A stretch of DNA of 64,000 nucleotides, from positions 27,177 to 91,176 of the forward strand of contig JALKBU010000080.1 in the NCBI GenBank assembly GCA_023091735.1, written 5' to 3'. The stretch's first letter is position 1. Every line of letters starts with the position of its first letter. This stretch comes from Trichomonas tenax. Lineage: Eukaryota; Parabasalia; Trichomonadida; Trichomonadidae. The position numbers and the translations under genes are program-made. Positions 39,859 to 49,216 of this stretch are shown piece after piece. The notes beneath the pieces are model-generated. The model was not told where the DNA came from. It was given only the letters and a program-made list of their open reading frames with translations, and did not search any database.

Positions 39859-41301
39859 ATGCCGAAAATAACACGTGATTCTCTTCCTACGGAGTTGATA
39901 GAAGGCGAGAGAATTGTAAACGTGGTTTGGAATGTTCCCAGTGAGAAAATTCCTGAGTGTACAAAAGCAATTATCGATGGCATCAAAAATCATATATTTT
40001 CGTTACCGACAGCGATAGATATTTTAAGTACGGTTGCAATATACAGACCGCGCTTATTCAAATGCCTGTGTCAGTTGGGAATTAGCTTGAAAAATGAATT
40101 TATTATTGATAATATTTGGATAAAAGCACCTTGTTTGAGAACAGTTTTACGATGCAACGATGAACCGAACTTCGAATTATACGAAAATGACTCAATTGGA
40201 TCCTTTTTGTTGAACGATGACTTAGAAAAATTGCAAACAATGTTTTCGAATCCGAATTTCGTCATAGACACAACTATGAAGGTAGAAAACGCGATGACCA
40301 TAGAGATGCTATCTTATATCGACATTGCAGCTAAATACGGGTCTGTTTATTGCTTCAAATTCCTTCAACTCAATTGCGCGCAAATGACTGAAAAAACATT
40401 AAGTAATGCGATAATCGGAGGCAATTCTGAGATAATACACCTCATATTGCCACACTACACAGTTAATAATCAGTGTCTGCAAGATGCTGTCACTGCCTAC
40501 AGGAATAATATCGCGTCTTGGTTGATGGAGAATTATCAAGTTGAATGCGATTGGATTTCGATGTTATGCAACTACAATCTCACGTTTTTCATTGATTCTT
40601 TATGCAACTGCGACAGATTCGACAAGCTAGACTATAAAAAGGACACTCCATTACTCGCTTCATGCAAAGTCGACATTTATTGGTTATCGAAATTTTTGCT
40701 CGAAAGAACTGAAGACGTAAATCATTACAACGAAGCTCAAAGCAACGCAATCATCTATGCTTCGATGGGCAATAACGTTGACCTCGTTAAGCTTTTATTA
40801 GACAGAGGCGCTGACATCAACAGCAAAAGCAAAAAGGATGCGACACCTTTGTTGATAGCTTTCTACAATCACAGAAGAGACAATGTCTCCCTTCTATTAG
40901 AAAGAGGTGCTCTGTCTTCAAATAACTGCGACAAGATCCTTGTTAGTGCCGTATTAAATAACGATGTCAATTCGGTTTCGGATTTATTGACTTTTGGAGG
41001 AGATCCAAATGTTGGGTCTTTCGGAGAATTTAATGCAATTCATCACTGCATTATGCATGGATTCAATGAACTTGTTGACCTGTTGATTGAAAATAACGCT
41101 GATATTAACATCAAATCTTCACAATCAGGACTTACACCACTCATGATTGCAGTAATTTACTCGAAAGTTGATATCGCTGCAAAATTAATCGAAAAGGGCG
41201 CAAATGTCGAAGAAAAGGATATGTGTGGTAACACCGCTCTGTATTACGCTGAACAAAACGAGAATCCTGAATTAATCAATATTTTTAAGAATAGAAAATA
41301 A
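39859..41301 (+). CDS. Ankyrin-repeat protein (DUF3447-type family)
   Basis: A 480-residue protein from ATG 39859. The N-terminal 120 residues are helical. Ankyrin repeats follow, clearest from about residue 290: NNVDLVKLLLDRGADINSKS, NVSLLLERGALSS, DLLIENNADINIKSS and TPLMIAVIYSKVDIAAKLIE. Weaker repeats (SVYCFKFLQLN) lie before them, in the style of trichomonad DUF3447 proteins. These form one of the largest trichomonad gene families and are presumed protein-interaction scaffolds. No membrane segment or catalytic domain is present. The promoter region holds the right end of element B, so expression may be influenced by it. Confidence 0.88.
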   Translation: MPKITRDSLPTELIEGERIVNVVWNVPSEKIPECTKAIIDGIKNHIFSLPTAIDILSTVAIYRPRLFKCLCQLGISLKNEFIIDNIWIKAPCLRTVLRCNDEPNFELYENDSIGSFLLNDDLEKLQTMFSNPNFVIDTTMKVENAMTIEMLSYIDIAAKYGSVYCFKFLQLNCAQMTEKTLSNAIIGGNSEIIHLILPHYTVNNQCLQDAVTAYRNNIASWLMENYQVECDWISMLCNYNLTFFIDSLCNCDRFDKLDYKKDTPLLASCKVDIYWLSKFLLERTEDVNHYNEAQSNAIIYASMGNNVDLVKLLLDRGADINSKSKKDATPLLIAFYNHRRDNVSLLLERGALSSNNCDKILVSAVLNNDVNSVSDLLTFGGDPNVGSFGEFNAIHHCIMHGFNELVDLLIENNADINIKSSQSGLTPLMIAVIYSKVDIAAKLIEKGANVEEKDMCGNTALYYAEQNENPELINIFKNRK

Positions 41302-41502
41302 TTATAATTTTTCCATGGAACATTTTTGTTTATATATATATATATTTGTGTTTTGTTAATAAATCATCAAAAGTTTACTATGAATTAAATCATATTCTGC
41401 TTATTTCAGGAAGGAAAAAGATCTTACAGTTCAAAAAAATTAACTTTGTTTTAGAAAAAGAAATAATTACAGTGATGAATAATAAATGGTAGTAAAATAA
41501 AA

Positions 41503-44500
41503 TTAAACATTAAGACGCAAAATAATTCCAGCAACTGGTGCAATAGATGACTGGTCTTTTCTATCGAGTGTTGGGACGACAGCCATCGTTGATGACTTTG
41601 AGATCATTGGTGCTGGAAGGTATCCGCTGCTGTATGTACCAAGAAGTGTACCCAGTGCGCCGAAGCTGAGTGGCTTAATTTCATTCACGAGAAGGCTGAT
41701 AGCAATCTCGGTGACTCTGCTACAGAATACGTTCGTGTCTTCTGAGAATCTCTTCCTGATGTCGCAGAGGAATCTGCAAATCCTTGGAATCTGGCCTCTG
41801 CACCTTGGTTCTTGAAGGCTCATGATGAGGAATGGACAGAACTCTGGATCAGCAGGTGGATCGACAGCTTCCTGTGTGAATGCGAGCTGATGGAGCATGA
41901 AGGCACTCAACGAGTAAACTCTCTGCGTTGTGAGAACTTTCTTGACGAACTCGTTGACAACTTTGGTATTTGTGATTTCAGCGAAACACTTGAACAAAGC
42001 CATGACAATCAACAAAACGCCATCAACACGCTTTTCTGCCTGCAACTTCGCATCAGTGACAATGATCTTAGAAATGTCAGACCTGACAACGAAAGCAACG
42101 GCTTCTTCTAAGACGTTCTTCGATGCCAAAAGTGTGCTCATCAAAGAAATAGCTCTGACTCTGACGTTTTCGCTCTCGCTTCTGGAAGCAATTACAGCAA
42201 GAACGAAAATGTGTGGTCTGCGTTGTGGAACAGAATCGCTGACTCTTTCGAGCGTTGCAAGAGCGTATTCGATCATTGTTGGCTCTGGCTTCATTTCAGC
42301 GAGAAGATTTAAGACGGAAACGAAGATCTCTGCTGATGGAGGCTCAATGACTGATCTGCAGAAGTAATTGTAGACAGTCCTGTTCTCCTTGAATGGAGAA
42401 GAATCTGTTACAACAGACAAAGCATTAGCAAAGAAGTCTGGGTTTGGATGTGTTGGAATTGTCAAGTTCTTGTTGAAGTACAAAAGATGTGCAACACAAG
42501 CTAATCTCGCGAATATTTCGAATGATTCCTTCTGCGCTTCTAATGAGTGCATAACTGCGAAGCAGATGACGTTGTTTGGTGTGTCGATGTCTTTGTCGTA
42601 AAGGAGCATTTCGTTCAATATCTTTGCAAGAGATTCGGAGTATCCGAAGCTATGCCACCTTGAAGCGTGAATCAGATGTGGAATCGTTAATCTGTTTGTC
42701 AATATGCAAGCGAGCTTTGTGTTGTTTGTCTCGAGGAGACACTCGGCCATAGCTATCATAACTTCCGGACGAGTTGCTGCGTGAAGAACTGGAGAAGCCA
42801 TCGTCGGGTACTTGTTTAGTGTCAATGCGACTGTTGCAAGTTGCTGTGGCTGTAACTTATCGACGCAGAACTTGATGACGAAGTAGAACTCGTTCAACTG
42901 CTCTGGAGCTGAGCTAAGGAGCCTCTCAAGGAAGTGTGGGAAGAAGGAAACATCGGAAAGTGATGTTGATGGAACAGACAAAATGTTGTTTGTGAAGTCA
43001 TATTTAGCAACAGAATTATGCTTTCCAATGACCTTTGTAATAACAGAATAAATCTCAGATCTCGTTCTTGGATTTTCGTCTGATAAAGCAACAAGTAACT
43101 CAGCGAAGCAGAAGTTCATGTCGAATGGCATTGTGCGCGTCTTCTTCGCGTGTCTAACCCAGAACTCGTAGATTGTGTTTGCTGCACGCTTTTCCTTGTC
43201 ATCTGTCTTGTCTGAGTTTTCGACCAAAGAAAGATAGTTGAATGATGTGACTTCCTTCCTGAAGAAGAGTCTTGTTCTTGACATCATGACGCCATTCTGT
43301 GTGATCGAGACTTGGAGTCCTGAGTCAGCATGCTTGAAGTTGAATGATCCGGAGTTAGCAATGCCGAATATGTGTGTGTTCGGGATCATTGCCTTCGGGA
43401 ACTGCTTAATAGCTTCGTCGTATGTGACGATGTTGAACATCTTAACAGACTCTGCTGGAACAGCAACATCAAGTAAGCCTAAGACTTCTTCACTCGGGTT
43501 CAACAAATAAACACTTCTGACTTTGTTTGCGAATCCCTTAAGGCCAGAAACCATCGCTCTTCCAACATTTGCATCAACGCTTGCGCATGAGCAGTCAATT
43601 AATATCTCGCATTGTGTGACGTGAGCTAAGTGCATCTGGATGTAGTGCAGAATGTTTTCGGCGGATTTCCATGCTGACTTAATTCTGTCGAGATAAACAA
43701 CGAACTGATGAATTGATGTATTGTTTCCAATAGCAATCATTACGTTGGCATCTCTCATCTGGACGACTTGAAGATCGTTGATGTTTTCGCCGTAAACGTG
43801 GAGCGTATCGAAAGATGAATCAGAGAGACAGTACTCGAGGAAGTTTGTATATGCATCTGAGAATTCTGGGTTAGCTTGATTGTATTCGCCCATTGTTCTG
43901 ATGCTTTCAGAGAGGATCTGATCCAAGTAGGAGCTCATCTTGATGTCCTGTGTGAACTGCCCACATGGCTGTGAATCTGTTTTCTCGATAGAAACGTTAT
44001 ATGAGCCTGGTTCGTTCAAGAACTTACGAAGGAAGTTATCTGTGAATAATCTAGAGAACTGTTCTCTAAGAACTTCGTAAGATCTGACGATTGTTGGATT
44101 TTGTGCGATGTATTTGACCATCTGAACTGGATTGTTGGCTTTGTAGTACTCGAAGACCTGCTTGAGATTCTCCTCTGTGAAGCAGAAGTCGAAGAATGCC
44201 TGCAAGAACAATCCTAAGTCGTAACTTCTCGATCTGTCTGGATGAATGATGTACTTGAAGTATTCCACGTGTAAGCTGTAGTATGAAAGGAACTGAAGTG
44301 CGGCCTTGTAAGCGCGGCTGCTGTTGTAGATCATATCGTTGAATGAAACATTAACTCTGTTGACAGAGATGGCATAGTTTCCGTATTCAAGCTTCGTGAC
44401 TAACATTCCGTAGCCGAACTTCTGTGGATCAAATTCCTTTGTAATAGCTAATATAATCAACTGCTTGAAGTCGGACTCACTCTCAGAGATGAGCTGGAAG

Positions 44501-47118
44501 CAGACATCGAAAGCTATATCGAAGTTCTTTTGGAGAAGCTTTCTGATTGTTTCAATGATTGACTCAGAAACAGAATCTTTCTGCTGGAATGAGTATTTGA
44601 TGAAGTTAAGAACACTCAAGATAGCGTAAACCAACTTCTTTGCCTTCTTTTCAAGTTCTGCTGTTGTGTTGTGGTCTTCGTGAAGGATGTTTAAGATAGA
44701 AACACTTCCAACAATCGCTGACAAAGCGGTCATTGCACGCTTAACGATGCCTGGGATCTTAGCGAACCTTGTGCAGTACTTGGAGATGAACTCGAGAAGG
44801 AAGATAAGGCATGTCTCATCGTGCTTTGTTTCTTCACCATTGAAGATAACGCTGCAGTATTCGCAAGCATATTTAGCAATTGTATCGTGCTTTGTTCCAT
44901 AGTCTCCGCAAATCAAAATTCTCAAGAAATTAGCAGCGATTGAACGACGTTTGATTGAATCTCTGCACTTCTCTGCCTTTGCGAGGTTCATAGCTATTCT
45001 GATGAGACCAACCATGTACTCATGATCGTTGAAATCGCGCATGGAAAGCTGCTTTTCAACAGTTTCAATTAATCTATCTTCAACCATTGGAATAGCGTCT
45101 GGACGAGTGTTCTTGAAGGCTTCAACGATGCCACCGTTGATCTTGATCATTTCGAAAACTCTTGAAATGAAAATGTTGTTAGTTGTAGCTGATCTGAGTG
45201 AAACTGTTAAAGCGAAGACAGGATTAATCTTAAGTTGTGCGAATGGAAGCCACAAAAGTGTTTCGTTGAACTCCTTCGTTGGGTTCTGTGGTGGTGTCGC
45301 AGCTGTAAGTTCGCAAATGTATTTGATACCAACTCTGATTTTGTCGATGATTGATTGAGGAACAAAACCGAACATCTCGACGATCAATAAGCAATCGTAG
45401 GCCTTTGCAGCGACGATTGGAACAGTAACACGGAATTGCTGTTCTTTTCTGTCTTTGACAATGAATGCGACCCAGAGAATGAACTGTAAGAAAATTGATG
45501 TGACTTGACTAACGTTGAACATTGATTTCTTGTACATTTCGAGGAATGAATTGTAGAAATTAAGAACAATGTTTTCGAGAGTTGGCACAATTTTTGTCGG
45601 TTGAATATTCTTGAGAAGATTCCAGATATCGTATGGCAAGAACACGTTGCGCATGAGTAAATACAATTTTGCAGGCGCAGAGAGCAATGTCATCTTTTTG
45701 AGTGCATTTTCGACAAATTGTGCGAGATTCGAAGTGTCGAGGAATTGACGGATGAGGATTTCGACGCCTGGCATTGGGAATAATTGCTCAATAGCAATTT
45801 CTGTCTTAACAAGCTGTAAAGAAGTTTCGAAACGTTGCCTGCCAAGAATAATTTCGTAAGCTCTCTTGTAATCGCAGGAGATAATTTCTGTAATTAAGAA
45901 TTTAAGAATTTTTTCTGGAAGATGCACTATATCATATGGCATAGGATAGGATCGGAATACGTATTGAATGAAGTCGATACCTTGTGTGCGTGTTTTGATG
46001 CATTCTAACGCGAGATTCCAATTTCGACAGTTAGTGTCGCAGGTCTCGAAAGCTGCGAGATTTGGTAATATATTCTGAAGATTGGCATCGCGCTTGCCTT
46101 GAATCAACTTTGCAAGATTCTGCTCGGTGACTTTGATTTCATTTGCAAAATAATCGGAAATTTGACCCGGATATGTATGTGTAAAGAACATTAATTGCAG
46201 TATTGACTGATAAATGAATTCAACGATTGATGCTTTCGGTTTCTTCTTTGTTATTACAGAAAAGAAAACATTTATTTCCTTCTGCTCCGGAGAATTGGGT
46301 TCAATAAATTTCTTCATAGCAAAAGGTAACAGGAACGCAACTAATGGGTAATTTTGGTAATTGCTCTTGTCGGATTGAAGAACTCCGATAATAAATGGCA
46401 AAAGACTGTCAGAATTATGCTTTTGAATAGCAACTCTGTGTTCTGAAGCGTGTTTGTATGAGAAATTTCTGAAAAGATGATATAAGTGCGAAAAAAATGA
46501 CTGTGTTTCTTCTGGAGCAATTTTAGTCTTAAATGTAGGAAGAGCCTCTAAAAGGGAAATGAGAGACTCTGCTGATGTTGTCATGTATTTAAGTCTATCG
46601 AATAAAGCGTCAACTGAAATTTTTGTTTTGATTGTCGAGAAATAATATGGAAGAATATTGATTCCTGCCAACTCTGCGTGTTCTATAATCGAACCAAACG
46701 TGCGTAGTAGTTTTTTAGACATCTGCGGGTTAGTTAATACAGGATGACCAATAATTTCTGATAAAACAACAGGCATATCTGTATTATCAACAACAGGAGG
46801 GAATAGGGATGCCACTGCAGCAAGCGTATATAAAAGAAATTGATCGAAAATTGTGATTTGTGATTTTTCAGCCGTCTCTTTTAATTTTTTAGATAACGCG
46901 GTGCAAAAAACGTAATATCCTTCCTTCAATGGAAGCGCACTACTTGCTTGGATCATTTTAAGTATTTTAGTGCCGGGTTGCTCAATCCACAAATCTTCCT
47001 GAAACCAGCGCAATTCTTCAGGCGTCAGCTGAGTCTTCTGTATGAAGTTATTAAGCTGGTTCGAGATATCGTCGATGAGCTCGGCGATTGCGTTAGAAGC
47101 TGCCATAGATCTATCCAT
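41503..47118 (-). CDS. Giant alpha-solenoid protein with neurofibromin-like Sec14-PH region
   Basis: An 1871-residue protein from the ATG at 47118 (MDRSMAASNAIAEL); the longer frame starts with GTG. Most is HEAT-like helices. Around residues 1130-1290 a stretch resembles the bipartite Sec14-PH module of neurofibromin/IRA: DANVMIAIGN, EILIDCSCASV, KVRSVYLLNPSEEVL, then a beta-rich LQVSITQNGVMMSRTRLFF. Just before it, VLREQFSRLFTDNFLRKFL and a following helix resemble the start of a RasGAP domain. The arginine-finger loop and FLRF..PAI motif are not seen, and only about 110 residues separate this region from the Sec14 part. It may therefore be a catalytically dead or GAP-less NF1 relative. The coding call is certain; the family is a tentative inference. 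Confidence 0.75.
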   Translation of the reverse strand: MDRSMAASNAIAELIDDISNQLNNFIQKTQLTPEELRWFQEDLWIEQPGTKILKMIQASSALPLKEGYYVFCTALSKKLKETAEKSQITIFDQFLLYTLAAVASLFPPVVDNTDMPVVLSEIIGHPVLTNPQMSKKLLRTFGSIIEHAELAGINILPYYFSTIKTKISVDALFDRLKYMTTSAESLISLLEALPTFKTKIAPEETQSFFSHLYHLFRNFSYKHASEHRVAIQKHNSDSLLPFIIGVLQSDKSNYQNYPLVAFLLPFAMKKFIEPNSPEQKEINVFFSVITKKKPKASIVEFIYQSILQLMFFTHTYPGQISDYFANEIKVTEQNLAKLIQGKRDANLQNILPNLAAFETCDTNCRNWNLALECIKTRTQGIDFIQYVFRSYPMPYDIVHLPEKILKFLITEIISCDYKRAYEIILGRQRFETSLQLVKTEIAIEQLFPMPGVEILIRQFLDTSNLAQFVENALKKMTLLSAPAKLYLLMRNVFLPYDIWNLLKNIQPTKIVPTLENIVLNFYNSFLEMYKKSMFNVSQVTSIFLQFILWVAFIVKDRKEQQFRVTVPIVAAKAYDCLLIVEMFGFVPQSIIDKIRVGIKYICELTAATPPQNPTKEFNETLLWLPFAQLKINPVFALTVSLRSATTNNIFISRVFEMIKINGGIVEAFKNTRPDAIPMVEDRLIETVEKQLSMRDFNDHEYMVGLIRIAMNLAKAEKCRDSIKRRSIAANFLRILICGDYGTKHDTIAKYACEYCSVIFNGEETKHDETCLIFLLEFISKYCTRFAKIPGIVKRAMTALSAIVGSVSILNILHEDHNTTAELEKKAKKLVYAILSVLNFIKYSFQQKDSVSESIIETIRKLLQKNFDIAFDVCFQLISESESDFKQLIILAITKEFDPQKFGYGMLVTKLEYGNYAISVNRVNVSFNDMIYNSSRAYKAALQFLSYYSLHVEYFKYIIHPDRSRSYDLGLFLQAFFDFCFTEENLKQVFEYYKANNPVQMVKYIAQNPTIVRSYEVLREQFSRLFTDNFLRKFLNEPGSYNVSIEKTDSQPCGQFTQDIKMSSYLDQILSESIRTMGEYNQANPEFSDAYTNFLEYCLSDSSFDTLHVYGENINDLQVVQMRDANVMIAIGNNTSIHQFVVYLDRIKSAWKSAENILHYIQMHLAHVTQCEILIDCSCASVDANVGRAMVSGLKGFANKVRSVYLLNPSEEVLGLLDVAVPAESVKMFNIVTYDEAIKQFPKAMIPNTHIFGIANSGSFNFKHADSGLQVSITQNGVMMSRTRLFFRKEVTSFNYLSLVENSDKTDDKEKRAANTIYEFWVRHAKKTRTMPFDMNFCFAELLVALSDENPRTRSEIYSVITKVIGKHNSVAKYDFTNNILSVPSTSLSDVSFFPHFLERLLSSAPEQLNEFYFVIKFCVDKLQPQQLATVALTLNKYPTMASPVLHAATRPEVMIAMAECLLETNNTKLACILTNRLTIPHLIHASRWHSFGYSESLAKILNEMLLYDKDIDTPNNVICFAVMHSLEAQKESFEIFARLACVAHLLYFNKNLTIPTHPNPDFFANALSVVTDSSPFKENRTVYNYFCRSVIEPPSAEIFVSVLNLLAEMKPEPTMIEYALATLERVSDSVPQRRPHIFVLAVIASRSESENVRVRAISLMSTLLASKNVLEEAVAFVVRSDISKIIVTDAKLQAEKRVDGVLLIVMALFKCFAEITNTKVVNEFVKKVLTTQRVYSLSAFMLHQLAFTQEAVDPPADPEFCPFLIMSLQEPRCRGQIPRICRFLCDIRKRFSEDTNVFCSRVTEIAISLLVNEIKPLSFGALGTLLGTYSSGYLPAPMISKSSTMAVVPTLDRKDQSSIAPVAGIILRLNV

Positions 47119-47148
47119 TTTTTTAAGCCTTAAAAAGCACCCCGACCA

Positions 47149-47355
47149 ATTTGACACCTCTCAATTTCCCTAAGGTTATTGGTAAAAGTGAGAAAAGAAA
47201 AAGAAGTTTTATAATATATCATTTATGTATTATCGATCATGTCTGTAATAAAGAACTTTTCGTAAATGTTGAAATTCTTAATTTTTTGAAATTTTCAAGA
47301 AAAATATTAAAATTTTCTGCAAGAGAACCTTATCGTTCGGTTGCAGCATTAATGA
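47149..47355 (+). repeat. Dispersed repeat R2, abutting the giant gene's start
   Basis: Second copy of the repeat at 36436-36660, in the same orientation. The conserved block starts CACCTCTCAATTTCCCTAAG at about 47154 and extends about 200 bases. It begins only about 35 bases upstream of the minus-strand ATG at 47118, so the giant gene's promoter lies inside repeat sequence. A fragment of the small membrane protein's C-terminus (FPKVIGKSEKRKR) is still readable. Confidence 0.75.
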
Positions 47356-48467
47356 GAGGTAGGTCGTCGAAGCCAAATTCAAGAGAATTGGCTCAAATTC
47401 TTACCATATGTTCGCTGCCCTATATGCATCATTTTCTAGCGAGGTGCGTAAAAAACTGGTCTGCCGATTTCTAGATAAGAGCACGTATAGATTAAGTGCT
47501 TTTGGTTGTTGATTTTTTTTGTGAAAAATTAGAATTTGTTCAATTTTAAGACAATTTTGAGGTAAAATGAAAAAATAACTCCAGGGCATTGATTTATAAT
47601 TATCAGAGAGTTGGAATCAATGGAAATATCAAGATTTTAATTGGATTATGACAAAAATAGCAAGTTTACATTTTTACACGGCAAAATGACAAAAATTATT
47701 ATTAAGTATTTCGACAACGAACAACTAAAAATATTCCGAATATGATTCCATAAATACTGTCTAATGACTGCTATAAGGTTGGATATTTAGAGGTTATCGT
47801 GTTTATTACTACTTTCATTAGAATATACATTGTTTCAAAATTTATAAACTTTTTATTTAATTAAACCATGCAATTTTATTCTCTCTGTAATGCAAAGCAT
47901 AAGAACATGATTTTTATCGCATACATTTTAGGAAATGAGATTCGTTATACAAGAAACTCAAAATAGGCGGACCAAAATCAACTCAAAACAGAATAAAATA
48001 TATATGCTAGGATAGCTTTGCATAATTGTATGTGTTTTAGAAGATTCCCTTGGTTTTTTAAAAAGATAAAATATGTAATTTCTGTGATATACTTTTTTGT
48101 GTGGATTCAGATCATTCATGACGTAAATTGTGATTTGTGATTGCTGAAGATTCTGTGCTGAGAATTGAGGTAATTGATTGATTGCTGAAGAACATAGCTA
48201 AGAATGGAAGTAATTGATTGAGTGGCTATATTATCTGTTGATTGTAGATGTCATTGATTTATTAATGCTTGATCTCTCCTGGTTTTTAAAAGCTGTTCGT
48301 TTACTACACTAAGTAGGGCCAATCTGACACTTTACAAATGTCAGTTTTCTAGAAAGGTGGAGGCCTCGCCAAATATGAGCGTACTTTACTATTGCAATAG
48401 TAATTATACAAACAAGGATTTAATTACCATCGCGCTTGAAAATATAAACTGATTATTAAAACATTAC
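47356..48467. other. AT-rich gene-free stretch
   Basis: No gene supportable. Near 48160-48260 the sequence repeats variants of ATTGATTGATTGCTGAAGA and TAATTGATTGAGTGG, a short degenerate direct repeat. Otherwise featureless. Confidence 0.55.
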
Positions 48468-49022
48468 TTATGCCGATGGAATGCCGATTTCTGTGAGAAG
48501 TGCATCAAGTAAAGTGCTCTGGAGTTTGAATTCATCGCCTGCCTCAGATCTGAGGTCCTTAAGTTCAGATGCACGGAAAACGTATTTGGTTTCTGTCTCA
48601 CCGTCAGCAATTCTCTTTGTAAAGCCACGCTTTATGTCCCAATTGAATATCTGATGAACGTCTTTGATTGACTTTTGTAAATAGTTCAAAGAAGAGGAAA
48701 CAAGACTTGCAATCAAATTGTAGAATGTTGGTGCAGGAATAATGTATCCATCTTTGACGATATATTTTGCAATAATTTCGTTGTTTAATATTTCATCTAT
48801 TACACAGAGACCTTGATCGATTGAAATAGATTTAAGCTCTGGATTGCTTATGTGAGATGATGTGATAACATTACTTCCGTGAGGCTGAGCTAAAGATATC
48901 TCAAATTTTGAGCCGTTTTGTGGATTGTAGAACTGGCTCTTCTCAAAATATGGATGAATGATGTTGTCGAGTGTTAATCCTTCTTTTTCAATGAACTCTT
49001 TGTCAATAAACGCTCCTTCCAT
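48468..49022 (-). CDS. MED6: Mediator complex subunit MED6-like
   Basis: A 184-residue protein from ATG 49022. Two regions match the MED6 fold as I know it. Near the N-terminus, HPYFEKSQFYNPQNGSKFE corresponds to the conserved DYFxxSPFYDxxxNNE segment. In the middle, AKYIVKDGYIIPAPTFYNLI and SSSLNYLQKSIKDV correspond to the YYIIxGxIYQAPxxxxxxxxR...L segment and its helix. MED6 is a head-module subunit linking Mediator to RNA polymerase II. The usual family length is 220-300, so this is compact. A divergent promoter region with the genome's ACATG motifs separates it from the next gene. Confidence 0.65.
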   Translation of the reverse strand: MEGAFIDKEFIEKEGLTLDNIIHPYFEKSQFYNPQNGSKFEISLAQPHGSNVITSSHISNPELKSISIDQGLCVIDEILNNEIIAKYIVKDGYIIPAPTFYNLIASLVSSSLNYLQKSIKDVHQIFNWDIKRGFTKRIADGETETKYVFRASELKDLRSEAGDEFKLQSTLLDALLTEIGIPSA

Positions 49023-49037
49023 CTGTTTTTAATTTCA

Positions 49038-49064
49038 TGACACGTAAATATTTATTACATGACA
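49038..49064. promoter_or_regulatory. Paired TGACACGTAAA / TTACATGACA motifs
   Basis: Two variants of the recurrent motif lie in inverted orientation at 49038-49048 and 49055-49064, within 45 bases upstream of the MED6-like start and in the gap shared with the rightward gene at 49217. Regulatory role inferred. Confidence 0.4.
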
Positions 49065-49216
49065 AATAAATAACAAAGGGTTATGTCAAAATATAGAGGG
49101 ATAATCGTGAATTAAACATAAAATATTTTAAGTCTTGAATATTTATTAAACACATATTAAGAAAATATAATAAAATAAAATTGTGTGACGATTATTTTGA
49201 GGTAAAAAACGTATAA

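Noticed and set aside
39461..39874. 137-codon minus ORF across element B
   Set aside because: Created by the 21-bp tandem array and the TIRs; overlaps the ankyrin gene start on the other strand.
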